Source of the DNA: Mauremys mutica
Taxonomy: Eukaryota; Chordata; Testudines; Geoemydidae
Length of the DNA: 64,000 nt
Direction of reading: 5' to 3'
NCBI RefSeq assembly: GCF_020497125.1
Contig: NW_025422895.1
Coordinates: 744,001 to 808,000, forward strand
The notes beneath the pieces are model-generated. The model saw nothing but the letters and a program-made list of their open reading frames with translations. It searched no databases and was not told the DNA's origin. Position numbers and translations under genes: made by a program. Below, in pieces: positions 36,101 through 43,999 of the stretch. Position 1 is the first letter of the stretch, and each line of letters opens with the position of its first letter.

Positions 36101-37830
36101 CCGCTTTTATAGGCCCTCCTCAGCCTATCTCCGCCCCCTACTCAGGCCGCCACTGCTCGCTCAGATGTCTGCCCCGACGGGCCTCTACAGAGAGATACAA
36201 GCACTACAAAGAGAGATGAAAATACACAAAGACAGATGCAAATCCAAATACCTGCTGCTCCAATGGGAACTCTCCACGCAAACTCCCGCTCAGCCTATAG
36301 GCCCCTCCTCAGCCTAGCTCGGCCCCCAACTCAGGGCGCCGCTGCCCGCTCAGCAGTCTGCCCCGACGGGCCTCTACAGAGAGATAGAAGCACTACAAAG
36401 ACAGATGCAAATCCACAAAAAATATGCAAATCCAAATACCTGCTCCTCCAATGGGAACTCTCCCACGCAAAGTCCCCTGTTCGCAGGCTCCTGTACCGCT
36501 GCTCGCTGGCTCCTGTGCATCTGCCAGGCAGAGCGGCTGCTTTTATAGGCCCCTTCTCAGCCTTTCTCCGCCCCCTACTCAGGGCGCCGCTGCCTGCTCA
36601 GCAGTCTGCGCCGACGGGCCTCTGCAGAGAGATAGAAGCACTACAAAGACAGATGCAAATCCACAAAGACAGTTCAAATCCAAATACCTGCTCCTCCAAT
36701 GGGAACTCTCCCACGCAAACGCCCGTGTTCGCTGGCTCCTGTGCCGCTGCTCGCTGGATCCTGTGCCGCTGCCTGAATGGGCGGCCGCTTTTATAGGCCC
36801 CTCCTCAGCATAGCTCCGCCCCCTACTCAGGGCGCCGCTGCCCGCTCAGCAGTCTGCCCCGACGGGCCTCTACAGAGAGATAAAAGCTGTAAAAGGACAG
36901 ATATGCAAACCAAAATAACTGCTCCTCCAATGGGAACTGTCCCACGCAAACTCCCCTGTTCGCCACCCTGTTCGCTGCTCGCAGCTGTGCCGCTGCCTGG
37001 CTGGTCGGCCGCTTCTATAGGCCCCTCCTCAGCCTAGCTCCGCCCCCTACTCAGGGCGCCGCTGCCCGCTCAGCAGTGTGCCCCGACGGGCCTCTACAGA
37101 GAGATACAAGCACTACAAAGACAGTTGGAATACCACAAAGATAGATTCAAATCCAAAAACAGGTCCTCCAATTGGAACTCTCCCACGCAAACGCCCCTGT
37201 TCACTGGCTCCTGTGCCGCTGCTCGTTGGCTCCTGTGCCACTGCCTGGCTGGGCGGCCGCTTTTATAGGCCCCTCCTCAGCCTAGCTCCGCCCCCTACTC
37301 AGGGCGCAGCTGCCGGCTCAGCAGTCTGCCCCGACGGGCCTCTACAGAGAGATACAAGCACTACAAAGATGCAGATGCAAATCCAAATACCTGCTCTTCC
37401 AATGGGAACCCTCCCACGCAAATTCCCCTGTTCGCCGCCCTTTTCGCTGGCTCCTGTGCCGCTGCCTGGCTGGGCGGCCGTTTTTATAGGCCCCTCCTCA
37501 GCCTAGCTCCGCCCCCTACTCAGGGCGCCGCTGCCCGCTCATCAGTCTGCCCCAACGGGCTTCTACAGAGAGATACAAGCACTGCAAAGACAGATGCATA
37601 TCCACATAGAGAGAAGCAAATCCAAATACCTACTCCTCCAATTGGAACTCTCCCACGCAAAGTCCCCTGTTCGCCGCCCTGTTCGGTGCTCGCAGCTGTG
37701 CCGCTGCCTGGCTGGGCGGGTGCTTCTATAAGCCCCTCCTCAGCCTAGCTCCGCCCCCTACTCAGGTCGCCACTGCCGGCTCATCAGTCTGCCCCGACGG
37801 GCCTCTACAGAGAGATACAAGCACTACAAA
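33200..37830 (-). repeat. Direct segmental duplication, copy A
   Basis: Matches 44.0-48.83 kb in the same orientation. The offset changes in unit-sized steps: 10799 (33.2 kb), 10992 (34.5 kb), 11468 (35.4-36.0 kb) and 11026 (37.0-37.8 kb). Shared private marks include TTTTTTA in place of TATA (35866/47334), AAGCTGTAAAAGGACAG (36.9/47.9 kb) and TTCTATAAGCC (37724/48750). Units inside have been lost or gained independently. Confidence 0.82.
36276..36310 (-). repeat. Inverted copy of the deleted unit
   Basis: The + strand reads ACTCCCGCTCAGCCTATAGG, the reverse complement of the junction at 6877-6900. The flanks also match in inverted order (x corresponds to about 43176-x over roughly 6.5-7.0 kb against 36.2-36.7 kb). 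It serves as a private marker linking the two array halves. Confidence 0.8.
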
Positions 37831-39049
37831 GACAGATGCAAATCCACAAAGACAGATGCAAATCCAAAAACCTGCTCCTCCAATGGCAACTCTCCCACGC
37901 AAACTCCCCTGTTCGCTAGCTCCTGTGCCGCTGCTCACTGGCTCCTGTGCCGCTGCCTGGCTGGGCGGCGGCTTTTATAGGCCACTCCTCAGCCTAGCTC
38001 CGCCCCCTACTCAGGGCGCCAGTGTTTGCTCAGCAGACTGCCCCGATGGGCCTCTACAGAGAGATACAAGCACTACAAAGACAAATGCAAATCCACAAAG
38101 ACAGATGAAAGTCCAATTACCTGCTCCTCCAATGGGAACTCTCTCACGCAAACTCCTCTTTTCGTTGGCTCCTGTGCCGCTGCTCGCTGGCTCCTGTGCC
38201 GCTGCCTGGCTGGGTGGCGGCTTTTATAGGCCCCTCCTCAGCCTAGCTCCGACCCCTACTCAGGGCGCCGCAGCCCGCTCAGCAGTCTGCTCCGACGGAC
38301 CTCTACAGAGAGATACAAGCACTACAAACGCAGATGCAAATTCACAAAGACAGACGCAAATCCAAATACCTGGTTCTCCAATGGGGACTCTCCCGTGCAA
38401 AGTCCCCTGTTTGCCGGCTCCTGTACCGCTGCTCGCAGCTTTGCCGCTGCCTGGCTGGGCGGCCGCTTTTATAGGCCCCTCCTCAGCCTAACTCCGCCCC
38501 CTACTCAGGGCGCCGCTGCCCGCTCAGCAGTCTGCCCCGACGGGCCTCTACAGAGAGATACAAGCACTACAAAGACAGATGCAAATCCACAAAAAATATG
38601 CAAATCCAAATACCTGTTCCTCCAATGGGAACTCTCCCATGCAAACTCCCCTGCTCACTGGCTCCTGTGCCGCTGCCTGGCTGGGTGTCCGCTTTTATAG
38701 GCCCCTCCTCATCCTAGGTCTGACCCCTACTCAGTTCGCCGCTGCCCGCTCAGCAGTCTGCGCCGACGGGCCTCCAGAGAGATATACAAGCACTACAAAG
38801 ACAGATGCTTATCCACAAAGACTGATGCAAATCCAAATACCTGCTCCTCCAACGGGAACTCTGCCACGCAAACGCCCCTGTTTGCTGGCTCCTGTGTCGC
38901 TGCTCGCTGGCTCCTGTGCCGCTGCCTGGCTGGGCATCCGCTTTTATAGGCCGCTCCTCAACCTAGCTCCGCCCCCTACTCTGGGCGCCGCTGCCCGCTC
39001 AGCAGTCTGCCCCGACGGGCCTCTACAGAGAGATACAAGCACAACAAAG

Positions 39050-39052
39050 ACA
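39050..39052. repeat. Target-site duplication, left (ACA)
   Basis: ACA directly before the element; the same triplet follows it at 43241-43243. Joining the flanks restores AAAGACAGATGCAAATCC, the normal repeat sequence. A 3-bp duplication is what PIF/Harbinger elements make. CAG is a possible alternative with a one-base shift of the ends. Confidence 0.8.
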
Positions 39053-39068
39053 GGCCTGGTCTACACTA
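39053..39068 (+). repeat. Harbinger terminal inverted repeat, left
   Basis: GGCCTGGTCTACACTA. Its partner at 43225-43240 is GGGTACGTCTACACTA when read as reverse complement. The inner block GTCTACACTA is identical, and mismatches are confined to positions 3-6. Confidence 0.88.
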
Positions 39069-39110
39069 GGCGTTTAAATCGGTTTTAGGAGCGTAACCCG
39101 ATTTAACGCC
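39069..39110 (+). repeat. Subterminal inverted repeat of the Harbinger left end
   Basis: GGCGTTTAAATCGG (39069-39082) is followed after 15 bases by CCGATTTAACGCC (39098-39110), its reverse complement with one base less. It could form a hairpin and is a natural candidate for a binding site of the Myb-like protein or transposase. Related words (ACCGATTTAATG near 43134, AACCGGTTT near 39162 and 43195) occur at both ends of the element. Confidence 0.75.
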
Positions 39111-39440
39111 ACAACCGTCCATTCTAGGAGGCACCTTATATCGATTTTAATGGCTCTTTAAACCGGTTTCTGTACTGCTCCCTAACGAGAGGAGTAACGC
39201 TAGTATCGGTATTAACATATCGGATTAGCTGTAGTGTGGACGCTGATCGACGGCATTGGCCTCCGGGAGCTATCCCACAGTGCACCAGTGACCGCTCTGA
39301 ACATCATTCTGAACTCGGATGCACTGGCCAGGTAGACAGGAAAAGCCCCGCGAACTTTTGAAATTCATTTCCTGCTTCCCCAGCGTGGAGATCTCATCTC
39401 ATCAGCACAGGTGACCACGCACAGCTCATCAGCGTTAACA
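39111..39440 (+). other. 5' region of the Myb-like gene
   Basis: About 330 bases between the subterminal repeat and the chosen ATG. It contains AAACCGGTTT and GGAGCTATCCCACAGTGCA; a similar GATAGCTACCCACAGTGCA lies near the other end (43069-43088). I see no convincing TATA box. Promoter and 5' UTR of the Myb-like gene must lie here if the gene is transcribed from within the element. Confidence 0.5.
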
Positions 39441-39993
39441 ATGCAGTCTGCTGAGAATTGTAAAAGAGCCCCAGCATGGACTACACGGGAGGTACTGGAT
39501 CTGATCGCTATCTGGGGAGAGGATTCAGTACTAACAGAACTGCGTTCCAAAAGACAAAATGAAAAAGTATTTGAAAGAATTTCTAAGGCTATGACGGATA
39601 AAGGCCACAGCCGGTACTCAGTGCAGTGCAGAGTGAAAGTTAAGGAGCTCAGACAAGCCTACCAGAAAACCAAAGAAGCAAACGGAAGGTCAGGGGCAGG
39701 TCGAAAAACATGCCGCTTCTATGCTGAGCTGCATGCAATTTTAGGGGGCTGCGCCACAAGTACCCCACCCCTGTTCGTGGATTCCGAGGTGGGGGTTGTA
39801 ATCTCTGCCATGGCTGAGGATTATGCAGACGGGGAAGAGGAAGATGAAGAAGAGGAGGAAGACCTAGCAGAGAGCACACAGCACTCCGTCAGCCCCAGCA
39901 GCCAGGAGCTTTTTATCACCCTGACGGAATTACCGTCCTCCCAGCCCTCACAAGCCACTATCCCAGACAATGACGCCATGGAAGGGACCTCTG
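39441..39993 (+). CDS. Harbinger Myb/SANT-like DNA-binding protein, exon 1
   Basis: Encodes 184 residues from the ATG at 39441, chosen over the in-frame ATG at 39411 because MQSAENCKRAPAWTTRE gives the usual start close to the DNA-binding domain. Residues about 10-100 form a Myb/SANT (trihelix-like) domain: PAWTTREVLDLIAIW, then VFERISKAM, CRVKVKELRQAYQK and FYAELHAILG. An acidic run (EEEDEEEEE, about 132-140) and a Ser/Thr-rich stretch follow. In PIF/Harbinger elements this partner protein binds the transposon ends and helps bring the transposase into the nucleus. The exon ends in phase 1 at TCTG|GTGAGT (donor GT at 39994). Reading on without splicing meets a stop at about 40062. The function is by family; the splice is inferred. 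Confidence 0.82.
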
Positions 39994-40898
39994 GTGAGTG
40001 TACCTTTGCAAATATCAAACATTTTTTTAAAAAAAAGCCTTTTTTAATGATTGATATGCCCTGAGGTCTTGGGATGCATTCGCAGACAGTATAGTTACTT
40101 AGTAAAGTTTGTTAACATGTCCAGGGATTGAGAGGAAATCCTCCAGGGACATCTCGATGAAGCGCTCCTGTAGGTACTCCAGAAGCCTTTGCAGAAGGTT
40201 TCTGGGCAAGGCAGCCTTGTTCCGCCCACCATGGTAGGACACTTTACCACGCCATGCATGTAGCAAGTAATCAGGTATCATTGCGTGGCAAAGCATAGCA
40301 GCGTATGGTCCCGGTGACTGCTGGCATTCAAGAAGCATCCGTTCTTTATCTTGTTCTGTTATCCTCAGCAAAGTGATATCGTTCAGGATAACCTGGTTAA
40401 AAATCAGGAATTTAAGTAAGGGGGGGTGGCCATTTTTCTACTGGGTTCGTGGACTGCATCAGCTTAAAAAAAAACTTTCCTTCACGTAGCGAAGCGGGGG
40501 AGGGGAGGAGTGAAATGCCGATGATCTTTTCTGTGTTTGGTCACCGGCGATCTTCCCCAAGGCACCAGACACGCAGTGGGTGCGGGGGGAAGGTTGTTGA
40601 TTAGCAGGGAGCTAGCGTGGTATTAGCCATGCATTGTTGGGGGGGAAGGGTTAAATCACTACAGAAGCCGAAAGACAGTGGCTTACCATGGCCACAAGCA
40701 AGCTGAATTATGATGCCTGGACCTGCGTCTGTGAGATCTGTAACTCCAGAGCTGCAGGCACTCACTAAAAAGATGAAAAAATGCGACCTTGTAGGGAAAT
40801 CACATGTGCTAGGTGGTGAATACTGCTGTTCACTGTGAAATAGTATAACCATTGTTCTGTAAAATGTATCTTTCTAAATATTTATCTCCCTCATGCAG
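39994..40898 (+). other. Predicted intron of the Myb-like gene
   Basis: 905 bp with a strong donor (G|GTGAGTG) and an acceptor after a pyrimidine-rich tract (TTTATCTCCCTCATGCAG, ending at 40898). Splicing keeps the frame: G of exon 1 plus CT of exon 2 make GCT. The intron holds an open antisense stretch (40099-40392) described separately. The rest (about 40400-40650) is G-rich and shows nothing recognisable. Confidence 0.7.
40099..40392 (-). other. Unrecognised antisense open stretch inside the intron, possible exon
   Basis: On the - strand a splice-acceptor-like site (pyrimidine-rich tract then TTTAACCAG|GTTATCC, exon from 40392) opens a 97-codon frame ending at TAA 40099-40101. It includes MLLECQQSPGPYAAMLCHAM and RFIEMSLEDFLSIPGH and looks protein-like, with balanced composition and helical spacing. 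Upstream on the same strand is a good donor (CATG|GTAAGC, exon end 40687) and an acceptor (CCTGCAG|CTCTGG, exon start 40751), so a small multi-exon antisense gene fragment is possible. However, joining the 65-bp exon does not obviously keep the frame. I do not recognise the protein. It could be a third element gene, a captured host exon, or chance. Confidence 0.4.
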
Positions 40899-41284
40899 CT
40901 GCAAATTTATCAACCATCCCTCCTCCATCCCAAAGGCTAGCACAGATAAGACGGAGGAAAAAGAAGACGTGAGATGAGATGTTCTCGGATATTATGGAAG
41001 TTACACGCAATGAAAGAGCTCATCTGAATGAGTGGAAGGACGTGGTTTCAAATTACAGGAAAGAGGCCAGTGAACGTGAGGACAGGAGGGACAACCGAGA
41101 TGAGAGGTGGCGGCAGGAAGATCAGCGGTGGCGGGATGCAACTCTGGGGCTGCTGCGTGATCAAACTGACATGCTCCGGCGTCTTGTGGAGCTTCAGGTA
41201 CGGCAGCAGGATCACAGAGTGCCGCTGCAGCCCCTGTATAACCACCCTCAACATGTTCCATATCCTCCTCACCCAGACATGTAA
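40899..41284 (+). pseudogene. Harbinger Myb-like protein, exon 2, broken by TGA at 40970-40972
   Basis: In frame with exon 1 the exon starts AANLSTIPPPSQRL, then a basic run (RRRKKKT, a likely nuclear localisation signal), and meets TGA at 40970. Three codons later the same frame goes on as MFSDIMEVTRNERAHLNEW and stays open to TAA at 41282-41284, with a charged, coiled-coil-like stretch (REDRRDNRDERW, then RDQTDMLRRLVEL). The stop looks like a 2-bp loss closely followed by a 2-bp gain, because the frame downstream is kept. The product would end after the basic run at about 207 residues and lose the coiled coil, which is often used for partner contacts. Readthrough or an internal start at 40979 cannot be excluded. 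Confidence 0.75.
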
Positions 41285-41447
41285 GAACGCGTGGGGGGAG
41301 GCTCCGTGCACCCGCCCACTCCACCCCCGTGGACAGCCCAACCAGAAGGATGTCGTTACTGTGAATTTTTTTTAATGGCCTTCTCCATCCCTCCTATCCT
41401 CCTCCCAAACCACACCCTTACTTCTCTCCCTCTTTTTATAATGAATC

Positions 41448-41453
41448 AATAAA
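41448..41453 (+). terminator. Polyadenylation signal of the Myb-like gene
   Basis: AATAAA, 164 bases past the TAA at 41282-41284, in the context AATCAATAAAGAATTC. Confidence 0.7.
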
Positions 41454-41481
41454 GAATTCATGCTTTTTAAATGAGAGTGAC

Positions 41482-41487
41482 TTTATT
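41482..41487 (-). terminator. Polyadenylation signal of the transposase gene
   Basis: TTTATT on the + strand (AATAAA on the - strand), 96 bases past the transposase stop at 41583-41585. Confidence 0.7.
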
Positions 41488-41582
41488 TGCATAAGTAAGC
41501 TGTACTCGAAGGGGGAGGGTGAGTTGCTAACAGGGAATGAGTCAGTCAAGGCGGGGTGGGTGTTCATCAACAAAAACAGCAG

Positions 41583-42872
41583 TCACACTGTACCCTGGCC
41601 ATTGATGAAGCTCGTTTTCAAAGCTTCTCTGATGCGCACCGCTTCCTGGTGTGCTCTTCTAATCTCCCTGGTGTCTGGCTGCGCGTAATCAGCGGCCAGG
41701 TGATTTGCCTCAGCCTCCCACCCCGCCATAAAGGTCTCCCCCTTACTCTCACAGAGGTTGTGGAGAATACAGCAAGCAGTAATAACATAGGGGACATTGG
41801 TTTGGCTGAGGTCTGAGCGAGTCAGTAATGTCCGCCAGCGCGCCTTTAAACGGCCAAATGCACATTCCACCACCATTCTGCACTTGCTCAGCCTGTAATT
41901 GAACAGATCCTGACCCCTGTCCAGGCTGCCTGTGTATGGCTTCATGAGCCATGGCATCAAGGGGTAGGCTGGGTCCCCCAGGATAACGACAGGCATTTCA
42001 ACATCCCCAACTGTTATTTTCTGGTCTGGGAAGTAATCCCCTTGCTGCAGCCGTTTAAACAGAGTAGTGCTTCTGAAGACGCGAGCGTCATGAACTCTCC
42101 CTGGCCATCCCACGTGGATGTTTGCGAAACGTCCCTTGTGATCTACCAGTGCTTGCAGCACCATTGAAAAGTACCCCTTGCGGTTTACGTACTGGGTGCC
42201 CTGGCGCTGCGGTGCCAAGATAGGGATATGGGTTCCATCTATCGCCCCCCCACAGTTAGGGAATCCCAGTGCAGCAAAGCCATCCACTATGGCCTGCACA
42301 TTTCCCAGAGTCACAATCTTTCGTAGCAGCAGCTTAGTGATTGATTTGGCTACTTGCATCACAGCAGCCCCCACAGTAGATTTTCCAACTCCAAATTGAT
42401 TCCCGACTGACCGGTAGCTGTCTGGCATTGCAAGCTTCCACAGGGCTATCGCCACTCGCTTCTCTACTGTGAGGGCTGCTCTCATCTTGGTATTATGGCG
42501 TTTCAGGGCAGGGGCAAGCAATTCACAAAGTTCCATGAAAGTGCCCTTACGCATGCGAAAGTTTCGCAGCCACTGGGAATCGTCCCACACCTGCAACACA
42601 ATGTGGTCCCACCAGTCAGTGCTTGTTTCCCGGGCCCAAAATCGGCGTTCAATGGATAGAATCTGCCCCATTACCATCAGGATCTCCAAAGCGCAGGGGC
42701 CCGTGGTTTGAGAGAATTCTGTGTCCATGTCCTCATCACTGTCATTGCCGCGCTGCCGTATCCGCCTCCTCCTCGCCTCGGATTGAAGATCCTGGTTCAG
42801 CATATACTGCAGGAGAGTGCGCGAGGTGTTAAAAACATCCACGATTGCGGTATGGAGCTGAGCAGGGTCCAT
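41583..42872 (-). CDS. PIF/Harbinger DDE transposase (HARBI1-like), 429 aa, intact frame
   Basis: Catalyses excision and insertion of the element in the nucleus. The ATG at 42872 (MDPAQLHTAIVDVF) is chosen. The frame is open 35 codons further upstream, but that part looks like 5' UTR. N-terminal residues 31-50 hold an Arg-rich then acidic stretch. A helix-turn-helix-like segment is at about 154-172 (SVGNQFGVGKSTVGAAV). The DDE_Tnp_4-type core shows GGAIDGTHIPI (D212), GRVHDARVF (D262), ILGDPAYPLMPW (D300) and VVECAFGRLKARW (E336). D212, one of the two later Asp residues, and E336 are the likely catalytic triad. Length and motifs fit HARBI1-type transposases, and no stop or frameshift is seen. 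The gene converges on the Myb-like partner. Activity is plausible but would need the partner protein from another copy. Confidence 0.93.
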   Translation of the reverse strand: MDPAQLHTAIVDVFNTSRTLLQYMLNQDLQSEARRRRIRQRGNDSDEDMDTEFSQTTGPCALEILMVMGQILSIERRFWARETSTDWWDHIVLQVWDDSQWLRNFRMRKGTFMELCELLAPALKRHNTKMRAALTVEKRVAIALWKLAMPDSYRSVGNQFGVGKSTVGAAVMQVAKSITKLLLRKIVTLGNVQAIVDGFAALGFPNCGGAIDGTHIPILAPQRQGTQYVNRKGYFSMVLQALVDHKGRFANIHVGWPGRVHDARVFRSTTLFKRLQQGDYFPDQKITVGDVEMPVVILGDPAYPLMPWLMKPYTGSLDRGQDLFNYRLSKCRMVVECAFGRLKARWRTLLTRSDLSQTNVPYVITACCILHNLCESKGETFMAGWEAEANHLAADYAQPDTREIRRAHQEAVRIREALKTSFINGQGTV

Positions 42873-43224
42873 GCTTGCTGTGTTATGGCATCTGCACAGT
42901 TCACCAAGCAAAAAAAGGCGCGAAACGGTTGTCTGCTGCTCAGGGAGGGAGCGGTGAGGCTGTACCCAGAACCACACGCGACAATGATTTTTGCCCCATC
43001 AGGCACTAGGATCTCAATCCGGAAATGCCAAGGGGCGGGGGAGGCTGCGGGAACTATGGGATAGCTACGGGATAGCTACCCACAGTGCAACGCTCCAGAA
43101 ATCGACGCTAGCCTCGGACCATGGACGCACACTACCGATTTAATGTGCTTTGTGTGGCCAGGCGCACTCGATTTTATAAAATCTGTTTTACAAAACCGGT
43201 TTATGCAAATTCGGAATAGTCCCG
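42873..43224 (-). other. 5' region of the transposase gene and right subterminal region
   Basis: About 350 bases between the transposase ATG and the right terminal repeat. It includes CACAGTGCA and GGGATAGCTA words related to the left side, ACCGATTTAATG (about 43133-43144), the palindromic ATTTTATAAAAT and AAAACCGGTTTATGC. An ATGCAAAT octamer lies at 43203-43210. A TATA-like ATTTTATAAAAT is present about 300 bases upstream of the ATG; I cannot tell whether it is used. Confidence 0.5.
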
Positions 43225-43240
43225 TAGTGTAGACGTACCC
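43225..43240 (-). repeat. Harbinger terminal inverted repeat, right
   Basis: TAGTGTAGACGTACCC on the + strand, the inverted partner of 39053-39068. Confidence 0.88.
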
Positions 43241-43243
43241 ACA
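43241..43243. repeat. Target-site duplication, right (ACA)
   Basis: Second copy of the ACA triplet, followed by GATGCAAATCC of the satellite. With one copy removed, the TATA-to-TATA distance across the site is 227 bp (38942 to 43360 minus 4191), a standard unit length. Confidence 0.8.
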
Positions 43244-43999
43244 GATGCAAATCCACAAAGACAGATGCAAATACAAATAACTGATCCTCCAATGGGAACT
43301 CTCCCACGCAAACTCCCCTGTTTGCTGGCTCCTGTGCCGCTGCCTCGCTGGGCGGCCGCTTTTATAGGCCCCTCCTCAGCCTAGCTCCGCCCCTACTCAG
43401 GGAGCCGCTGCCCGCTCAGCAGTCTGCCCCGACGGGCCTCTAAAGAGAGATACAAGCACTACAAAGACAGATGAAAATACACAAAGACAGATGCAAATCC
43501 AAATACCTGCTGCTCCAATGGGAACTCTCCACGCAAACTCCCCTGTTTGCTGGCTCCTGTACAGCTGCCTGGCTGGGCGGCCGCTTTTATAGGCCCCTCC
43601 TCACCCTAGCTCCGCCCCCTACTCAGGGCACCGCTGCCCGCTCAGCAGTCTGCCCCGACGGGCCTCTACAGAGAGATACAAGCACTACTAAGACAGATGC
43701 AAATCCACAAAGACAGATGCAAATCCAAATACCTGTTCTTCCAATGGGAACTCTCCGTCGCAAACTCCCCTGTTCGCTGCTCTGTTTGCTGGCTCCTGTG
43801 CCGCTGCCTGGCTGGGCGGCCGCTTTTATATGCCCTCCTCAGCCTATCTCCGCTCCCTACTCAGGGAGCCGCTGCCCGCTCAGCAGACTGCCCGGACGGG
43901 CCTCTACAGAGAGATACAAGCACTACAAATACAAATGCAAATCCACAAAGACAGGTGCAATCCAAATACCTGTTCCTCCAATGGGAACTCTCCCACGCA

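Larger units (their letters stand above)
28250..38948 (-). promoter_or_regulatory. TATA ladder, right array part 1 (46 boxes)
   Basis: Lowest coordinate of each box, TTTTATA on the + strand: 28250, 28456, 28695, 28942, 29190, 29416, 29665, 29914, 30161, 30406, 30654, 30903, 31130, 31369, 31616, 31843, 32082, 32320, 32559, 32796, 33023, 33272, 33520, 33747, 33992, 34241, 34447, 34686, 34923, 35171, 35379, 35627, 35866, 36105, 36294, 36541, 36789, 37013, 37261, 37482, 37724, 37973, 38222, 38467, 38693, 38942. Variants: TTCTATA (28250, 30903, 37013, 37724), ATTTATA (28942, 32320), TTTTTTA (35866) and a deleted unit (36294). Confidence 0.85.
28200..39052 (-). repeat. Right promoter-satellite array, part 1, 46 units, TATA on - strand
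   Basis: This is the same repeat as in 1-28200 but in reverse complement: CCGCTTTTATAGG replaces CCTATAAAAGCGG, CCGCCCCC is the GC box, ATGCAAAT the octamer and CCAATGG the CCAAT box. TATA boxes run from 28250 to 38942 with a mean spacing near 238 bp. The block ends where the Harbinger element begins at 39053 and resumes beyond it at 43241. Much of it matches left-array segments as inverted copies and 44.0-48.8 kb as a direct copy. Confidence 0.93.
41285..41582. other. Shared 3' region between the two convergent Harbinger genes
   Basis: 298 bases between the stop of the Myb-like gene and the stop of the transposase. AATAAA is at 41448-41453 on the + strand and, reversed, at 41482-41487 (TTTATT) for the - strand gene. 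The two predicted transcripts would therefore overlap at their 3' ends by up to a few tens of bases. The rest is pyrimidine-rich with no other feature. Confidence 0.7.
39053..43240 (+). mobile_element. PIF/Harbinger DNA transposon, 4188 bp
   Basis: A cut-and-paste element with both genes typical of the superfamily: a Myb/SANT-like DNA-binding protein (+, two exons) and a DDE transposase (-). The ends are 16-bp imperfect inverted repeats (12 of 16 match) and the target duplication is ACA. Subterminal inverted motifs (GGCGTTTAAATCGG type) lie inside the left end. Base composition is clearly different from the GC-rich satellite around it. The transposase frame is open over its full length, whereas the Myb-like gene has a premature TGA, so the copy is probably not self-sufficient. 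From memory, close relatives are very numerous in turtle genomes; that is not verified here. Confidence 0.95.

Noticed and set aside
1..39049. Many open frames of 60-369 codons in the satellite as protein genes
   Set aside because: They repeat the same Pro/Ala/Leu-rich peptide in all three frames of one strand, begin at arbitrary points, end at CCTAG or TATAG of the unit and have no gene structure. They follow from repeat composition.
40601..40852. Open - strand frame of 83 codons in the transposon intron as a gene on its own
   Set aside because: It runs across the splice-like sites at 40687 and 40751, its composition is low-quality, and it lacks support beyond the short possible exon noted above.
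41028..41375. Other frames overlapping exon 2 of the Myb-like gene
   Set aside because: They are shadows of the conserved charged frame at 40979-41284.
42178..43064. + strand frames across the transposase gene
   Set aside because: They lie antisense to an intact, motif-rich DDE transposase and show no domain.
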